Below are positions 57,334 through 64,000 of a stretch of 64,000 nucleotides of DNA, one piece after another. Under the pieces are notes generated by a model that saw only the letters and a program-made list of their open reading frames with translations, searched no databases and was not told the origin of the DNA. The DNA lies in the NCBI RefSeq assembly GCF_003369915.1, contig NW_022881614.1, positions 21,368,336 to 21,432,335 on the forward strand, given 5' to 3'. This DNA comes from Drosophila miranda. Lineage: Eukaryota; Arthropoda; Insecta; Diptera; Drosophilidae. A program made the translations under genes and the position numbers. Numbering within the stretch: the stretch's first letter is position 1; every line of letters starts with the position of its first letter.

Positions 57334-58487
57334 CTTCGCCTTCCCCATAAGGAGAAGCTTACCCCAGCCAGCATCGGCGGATCGCTCTAAGTTCAAGATA
57401 AGTAAGCCCAACACCAGTGCAGTGATTTTGTGCGAGTTTTCCATCCCAGTCCGAGTACCCGTGGCATACATATGTACATACATACATATGTATCCATTTC
57501 TCGCTCTAGCTCCAAATTAAACCATACTTCGTTCTGCCAACGGTTGTGGCCACCTACTTCTCCAAAGGTTTAATTTGATCCGAGCAAGCTCCTGCGGTCA
57601 ACCTCCGATCCAGTGTATATATTCCTACCTCTCCCAGCTACCAGCTGAGCTTTGGTTGCTGACATATGCACATGCATACAAGCACATGTACACATCGCAA
57701 CGCAATCCAAGCGGCTGACAACAATCATAAATTCATATGCTTGCAATTGGTTTGTTGTTTTTTTTTCCATGCTCAACGCTCCATCGGTTTTCGGTTTTAT
57801 AAATAGAGAAAATTAATCACTGCGTCTCCGTATTTAACTAATTATATTGCCAACAAAAATAAGACACGATCCATACGTACGGCACCACATATATATTTAT
57901 CTTACATATACGCATTTGAAAATTATACATATTGCATATAAAACGGTCATCCACCGTTTTAACCGTTGTTTTACATCTCGCCAAAAAGTTGGGTCGTCAA
58001 CCCAAGCCACGGTACATAGCACTTACATCCATACGCACACACATACAAGCAGCAGCAGCGGTGCATTCGTTTCGTTTTTCCTTTCGCTTTCGCTTCTCCA
58101 CCGTTTGCTTGCGCTGTTGTTGGTGGGAGAATATTTTTCGGTGCCGCGCTTGACCGTAACGGAACGCCAAATGTAGCGCTACCCAGCACTTCGAGGGTAT
58201 ATTGTTTTCAACATTCGTTTGCAACCGACTCTATATAGGGGTACCTTGTGCATCCATATCATTGCTCATCCTTATTAGTCGCTCTTGGTTGGCCCTTTGT
58301 TTTTTATTTGATCGTAGTATTTTATATTTATATATTCCGGCCACGGTGCCCGACTTCTACTATATAAATACTCGCGATAAATCCCGCCAAGGCCACATAA
58401 CCACGGTTCGTCGTTCACAACCTCATCTTCTCCATTTCCGCTCACCTGCGACTCTGATACGCGCTATCGCAAATCCATCAGCCAACC
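57334..58487 (+). other. family B leader, right copy
   Basis: Untranslated leader matching 13828-14996, with small indels; no gene seen. Confidence 0.6.
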
Positions 58488-61194
58488 ATGCCCACTGGTG
58501 AGAAGAAATCTCGCAAGAATATAGGCGGGGGAGTTCGCTGAGTTTGACCCATCCACCCAGCTCCAACGCCTCAATCACTACTCCCACAGCTTCCCGTCCG
58601 GCCCCAGCTGAGCGAGGTCCGACCACGTCCAGGGCTCACACACCACATGCCTTTGAGGCCTTGTTGCTCCCCTCGGTCGTCCCTCGCACGGTTCCGAGCA
58701 CTATGGCCCAATCGGTCGCCAGTTCCGCACGGTCTAAGTTTGCCTTGGCTGCAAGCAGACTGACACGCTTCGACCAGAAGCTCAGCGCTCCAGATGCTAG
58801 CACACCAACCCGCTCGCTCTCCCAAGTCCATCGAGATCAACTCCGAAGCCTGTGGGCGAAGGTGGACGCGGAGTTCGAGGCCTGTGTGGAGGCGATAACG
58901 GAAGTAGATCCAGAGGGGGCAGCTGACGTCCAGGGGATGTACGATGACTGCTACGCGGTCTACGCGCAATGCCTTGCCGAACTGAACGATCAGCTCGAAC
59001 CCCCGACTGTCCCTCACACGCCTCAACGGGCCATTCAAGTGCCGACTCCCGGCGGTTGCCGTCTTCCTCCATGTGACACTGATGTTTTCAGTGGGGACTA
59101 CCAGCAGTGGCCCACGTTCCGAGACCTGTTCACCGCCATATGTATAGAGAACCCGAGGTTGGCTCCAGTAGAAAAACTGTTCCACCTCAACAAAAAAACA
59201 AGCGGTGAGGCCCACGACATAGTGGCACAGGCTCCACTCACGAACGAAGGGTTCGCGTCCGCATGGAGCGCCCTCCGTGAGCGTTTCCAAAACAAGAGGC
59301 TGATACTCAAAGCCCAGCTGAAGATCCTTTTCAGTCTGCCCCAAATCCGCACCGAGTCAGCTGCAGCGCTAAAAGAGCTTCAGAGGGCCGTCCACAAGTG
59401 CCTTACGACACTCAACCACTCCGAGGTCTCCACAGACAGCATTTTCGCTGACGGAGTGTTAGTGTACCTCATATCCGCGAAGTTGCCGAAAGCGACTTTG
59501 GAGCTTTGGGAGCAGTCCGTGACACACAAGTCCGAAATTCCCACCTGGCACGCTATGGACAAGTTACTGGCGGAGCGGTACCTGTCTCTCGAGGTGACCG
59601 AGGATGGCCATCCAGGCATGGAGACTCAGGCCCACTCCAGGGCGAGTCTACCCATGTCAGAGAGTTCAAAGGGCAATCCCAACCCATTCCGAAATTCCCA
59701 CCTGGCACGCTATGGACAAGTTCCTGGCGGAGCGGTACCTGTCTCTCGAGGTGACCGAGGATGGCCATCCAGGCATGGAGACTCAGGCCCACTCCAGGGC
59801 GAGTCTACCCACGTCAGAGAGTTCAAAGGGCAATCCCAACCCATTCCGTTCCCAAGGGAGCCCTGTTGCAAGGCGGGTTCACTCGTTCGGAACAACTGTG
59901 GATCCGAAGCGGAGAACGTGTGATCTTTGCTCCAAAGAGAACCATCCGATCCGGGTATGCCCTCAATTCCTTCAGATGAGAACTGATGCTCGCTCCAGCT
60001 ATATTAAGCAAAAAATTCTTTGCTTAAACTGTTTCGGAAGAGGTCACCAGATTCGTGAATTCCAAAGCGCCCACAACTGCAATACGTGTGGAGACCGGCA
60101 TCATACGCTGCTGCACCGTGGCACTCCAGTTTCCAGCCAATCCGTGCCCAACTCCGTACCACTTTCGACTCCTGCCGAAGCTCAGCCTAGCGTTCAGAAC
60201 TATTTCGCCTCCGGCAAGAGGGCGGTACTCCTGGGCACGGCTATTATTAATATTTGCCACTTGGGGACAAACTTTCGCGCCCGCGCTCTAATCGACCCGG
60301 GCTCCGAGGCGTCGTTCATTACGGAACGTCTCTTCCAGATCATTAAGTTGCCATTCCGACTCGCCCAGGCACAGGTCTCGGGCCTCAATCAGACCATATC
60401 CGCTCAGTCCAAGAAGCTCTGCCATTTTTCCATCCGCTCCCCGACTAAGCCGGGCTTACACTTGGACGCCCCAGCCTATGTCCTGCCGGAACTATCAGGC
60501 AGCCTTCCCTCCCATCCGATCCCGCAACACTCGTTGCGAGACTTGCCGAACCTGCCATGGGCAGACCCGACATTTTACGCAAGCTCACAAATAGATGTCC
60601 TGATTGGTGCCGACATCCTTCCATCCATCCTCTTGAGCGGCTCACAGACGAACATCTGTGGATCTCTCCTCGGACAGGAGACCATTTTCGGATGGGTTCT
60701 TACAGGCCCAGTGCCAAACACGGTACAAGGCAGGGTCGCATCCTTCTCCACGCAAATTTCCACCGAGCTAGAGACTCCGTTAGACAAACTCCTCACAAAG
60801 TTTTGGGAGGTGGAGGACATTCCTACTTAAATAGAAAGCGAGTCGGATTCGTACTGCGAAAGAAATTTCCTCCGAACTACGTCAAGAACGCCAAGCGGGA
60901 AATACGTCGTCACGTTACCGTTTCGCGACCCAGATCATCTCGGATCAGATCTGGGGTATTCAAGGGCAACCGCGCTGGCCCAGTTCCTAAGAAACGAAAA
61001 TCGCTTGAAAAGAAACAGTCCCCTACAAGAGCAGTACGACACCGTGATCCAAGAATACCTAGAGCTTGGACACATGACAGAAGTTCTTCCGACTCATGGG
61101 TCCTCAACCTACTACCTGCCGCACCACGCTGTCTTCAAGCCTGATAGCACCACCACGAAAGTCCGCGTTGTATTTAACGCCAGTCCGACTTAAC
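58488..61194 (+). pseudogene. family B Gag-protease, right copy
   Basis: ATG at 58488 is followed by an early frame change and TGA near 58539. The remainder matches left Gag until a 157-base tandem duplication shifts frame again. Knuckles (CDLCSKENHPIRVC; CNTCGDRHHTLLH) and protease (ALIDPGSEASFITERL; GQETIFGWVLTGP) are in one frame. This copy retains the approximately 37 bases missing from left protease. The TAA at 60828-60830 and the TAA at 61192-61194 are shared with the left. Confidence 0.85.
59531..59844 (+). repeat. 157-bp tandem duplication in Gag
   Basis: TCCGAAATTCCCACCTGGCA recurs at 59531 and 59688, with the intervening 157 bases repeated almost exactly. The left copy has a single unit. 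157 is not a multiple of three, so it breaks the frame. Confidence 0.88.
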
Positions 61195-64000
61195 CCTTCA
61201 GATCCTGAAGTGGCGCTACTACCGGTACGTCTTCAATGCTGACATCACCAAGATGTATCGGCAGATTTGGGTAGATCCGAAGCACACCCCCTTCCAGCGA
61301 ATTTTGTTTCGCAACAAGGAGGGCGAGATACGCGACTATGAGCTGCAAACTGTCACCTTTGGAGTCAATTGTGCTCCCTTTCTCGCCATCCGGGTGTTGC
61401 AACAGCTTGCAGACGATGTCCAGTCCCGATTCCCAAGAGCCAGTCACATCATTCGGTCCTGTATGTATGTCGACGACGTCCTAGTGGGAGCAGACTCTCC
61501 CACTGAGGCTCAACTAGCTATCCGCGAGTTACAGGCCGCCCTGAGTTCTGGCGGGTTTCCACTGAGAAAATGGACGTCCAACCACAAGGATATCCTGACT
61601 ACCATTCCGAATGACCATCTCCTTCACACCGACTTCCTTGAACTCGAGGCAGAACGCACAGCCAAGACTCTCGGAATTCGCTGGAAGGCGACAACAGACG
61701 ATTTCTTCTTCGTTCCGCCAGAACTGGCATCTACGGCATCCAATACCAAGCGAGCGGTGCTTTCCCAGATAGCAAGGTTGTTCGACCCTGCAGGCTGGTT
61801 GGCGGGTCAAAGATCTTCATGCAAGAGATCTGGTTGCAAGAAGTGGGATGGGACGAAGATCTTCCGACCGAGATGCGTCAGCGCTGGCAGAGTTTTCTGC
61901 GGAGCTACTCCGCTCTCGACCAGATCCGCATTCCAAGGTGGATTGGCTCCGAACCAGCTGTAAGGGTCGAGCATCACGGATTTTGCGATGCGTCCGAAAA
62001 GGCGTACGGTGCGGCGATCTACTTACGCATCGAGACTGACCACCTGGTCAAGGTGCAGTTGCTTACCGCGAAAACACGAGTCGCACCCGTTAAGACTGTA
62101 TCGCTCCCCCGGTTAGAGCTGTGCGGCGTCGTGCTGCTGTCCGAAATGGTGACGGCTATCCTGCCAAATATGCCAAGCGCACCTACAACCTGTTACTTCT
62201 GGACAGATTCCGCTATAGTCCTGTCCTGGCTGAAAAAGCCTGCTTGCCACTGGACTACCTTCGTGGCCAACCGAGCGACCAGAATTTCGCAAGCCACCGG
62301 GGTCGAGAATTGGGGTCACGTTCCGTCCGCACAAAATCCCGCCGACCTTGCCAGCAGGGGCGTATCCTTACAGGAGCTCGTCGAGAACCAACTCTGGTGG
62401 CACGGACCAGCGTGGTTGGAAGGGCCCCGGCATCAATGGCCAGCCCAATGCGGGGACGATCCCGTGATAACCCTCGAGCAACGTGCTCTGAAGGTTCATT
62501 TTGCACCGAGCCCATCCGAAGACTTCCTCGATCGGTTCTCCAATCTGGAGAGAGCCCTGCGAGTCCGTGCTTATGTCCTTCGCTTCACAAAACGCTGCCG
62601 GAAGCTGGTCACCGGACAAGAGGACCACCTTGCAAGCGAAGACATTACCGAAGCTGAGCGCACTCTTATCCTAGAGACTCAGCGCAGGGAATACTCCCAA
62701 GAGCATCACTGCCAAAGCGAGAAGCGGCCAGTGCCAAGGTCAAGTTCTATCCTGAATTTAACCCCGTTCCTAGACCAACATGGGCTCATAAGAGCATGTG
62801 GCCGTATCGCAACTTCTACCTTTCTGAAGTACGACGAACGGCATCCCATTATTCTGCGGTACCGCTGCCGGCTATCCCGCCTTCTCGCGCAATTCACCCA
62901 CCGGATAACTCTTCATGGCGGGAACCAACTAATGGTGCGACTTATCCGATCCAAGTTCTGGATTCCCAAGGTTCAGAAACTCATGAAGGGGGTGGTAAAC
63001 TCCTGCAAGGTATGCGTCATCCACAGACAGAAGTTGCAAGCCCAAATGATGGGTGATCTTCCTACGGAACGAACGTCCTTTTCCAGACCGTTCACGCACA
63101 CCGGAATTGACTACGAAATACGGAATTACACAGGCAGAGCGTGCCTGATAGCCAAGGGGTATGTGTGTGTGTTCGTGTGTTTTTCCACGAAGGCGATCCA
63201 TTTGGAGCCCACGTCGGATCTCACGACCGAGAAATTTCTTGCAGCCTTCGCTCGTTTCGTCGCACGACGATGGTGTCCGCAGCGCATTCACTCCGACAAT
63301 GGCAAAACTTTCGTTGGTGCCGCCAAGGTGCTTACCCGTGACTTCCTAGAAGCATTCAAGGGCTCGATAACTGATGCGTACAGCCATCACCGGGTTTCGT
63401 GGCGTTTTATCCCACCAGGAGCTCCACACATGGGAGGTCTGTGGGAAGCCGGGGTGAAGAGTTTCAAAACTCTCTTTTACAAAGCCACGTCCACTCGGAA
63501 GTACACTTTCGAAGAGCTTTCCACGCTTCTCGCAAAGATCGAAGCATGCCTTAATTCCAGGCCGCTCTCGCCGATGTCCGAAGATCCAACTGAGTTGCTG
63601 GCCCTTACTCCCGGGCACTTCCTTACCGGGGGACCCTTGATGTCCACGGCCGAACCCGAAATAAAGGGTGACCTTAAATCAATAATCAATCGATTGCAGC
63701 ATTTAAAGGCGCTCACCCAACAGTTTTGCCAGCGGTGGAAAGAGGAATACCTCAAAGAGCTCCACAAGCGCACTAAGTGGCAGACGACGCCAAACCTCCA
63801 GGTTGGGGATATGGTTGTCGTCAAAGAAGACAACCTGCCCTCCAATGAATGGCGGCTCGGGAGAGTCCAGTCCGTGTATCCCGGCGCTGACGACAGAGTC
63901 CGTGTGGTAGATATCCTTACTGCCCGCGGGTCCTTAAAAGGCCTGTTGTAAAGGTCGTTCTCCTCCTAGTAGAACGCCCTAGTTCCGTCCAACAATAACG
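61195..64000 (+). pseudogene. family B RT, RNase H and integrase, right copy
   Basis: Same domain order as the left copy: MYVDDVLVGA near 61466, FCDASEKAYGAAIYL near 61981, SDNGKTFVGAA near 63293. Frame change near 61804 (missing about 13 bases) lies between RT and RNase H. From 61819 to 63951 it is open for 710 codons. The last bases shift frame near 63929. Confidence 0.88.

Larger units (their letters stand above)
40998..64000 (+). repeat. segmental duplication, right copy
   Basis: Second copy of the 3036-21641 block, same orientation. It alone contains the LOA LINE (with nested jockey-like LINE) and the CR1-like LINE, and lacks TRAM-2. It continues beyond the window. Confidence 0.85.
56980..64000 (+). 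mobile_element. Bel/Pao family B element, right copy (runs off the window)
   Basis: Paralogue of 13474-20340. The integrase frame is intact here at 63130, unlike the left copy. Private lesions: one base lost near 58520 (early Gag stop), a 157-base tandem duplication in Gag, about 13 bases lost near 61804 in Pol and one base near 63929. The 3' end and any second knuckle/protease module lie beyond 64000. Confidence 0.9.

Overview
The window is insect, almost certainly Drosophila, DNA. Two conserved fly genes are recognisable: the 3' exon of Orai (olf186-F) on the minus strand at 1380-1919 and nearly all of three rows (thr) on the plus strand at 28876-39707. A MORN3-like gene (72-528, minus) and a short C-terminal exon of an unnamed gene (39845-39937, minus) are also present. 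In D. melanogaster thr and olf186-F both lie on 2R (Muller element C; from memory). Nearly everything else is transposable elements, many nested. ISY/DINE-1 (mini-me) elements, a 3.45-kb Bel/Pao element with 372-bp LTRs (the size I recall for D. miranda TRAM) and disabled Muller C genes together suggest a degenerating neo-Y such as that of D. miranda. The species and chromosome are inferences.

Layout. 1-2406: MORN3-like exon with an in-frame stop, then the last Orai exon and part of its upstream intron. 2407-5429: TRAM-1, lacking its 5' LTR. 5430-6567: ISY-A. 6568-9710: low-complexity DNA and a large imperfect inverted repeat with internal tandem repeats. 9717-13166: complete TRAM-2 with a GAGAT target duplication. 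13474-21641: Bel/Pao family B with gag, protease, RT, RNase H and integrase, followed by an unexpected second zinc-knuckle/protease module. 22160-28516: full-length relative of TRAM (called Bel-A here) with GCTTC target duplications. 28522-39707: thr, split after its 13th coding base by an I-type LINE (28889-35430), itself interrupted by a hAT element (32403-33410). 39845-39937: convergent host exon cut by ISY-B (39938-40985). 40986-64000: a second copy of the 3036-21641 block (TRAM-3, ISY-C, inverted repeat, family B). In this copy a LOA-clade LINE with a nested jockey-like LINE splits ISY-C, and a CR1-like LINE splits the inverted repeat.

How it fits together. Two direct copies of an approximately 18-23 kb TE block flank thr, and copy-specific insertions and lesions give relative ages. 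Bel-A keeps RT, RNase H and integrase homology, which TRAM lacks, while sharing TRAM's LTR and tRNA-Trp primer site. TRAM therefore looks like a non-autonomous derivative of the Bel-A type; it also carries a roughly 46-residue coiled-coil segment absent from Bel-A. Most TE ORFs are broken. Among host genes only the Orai exon remains open, and its first-transmembrane exon was not found. Coordinates of element ends are exact where target duplications are quoted and approximate otherwise.
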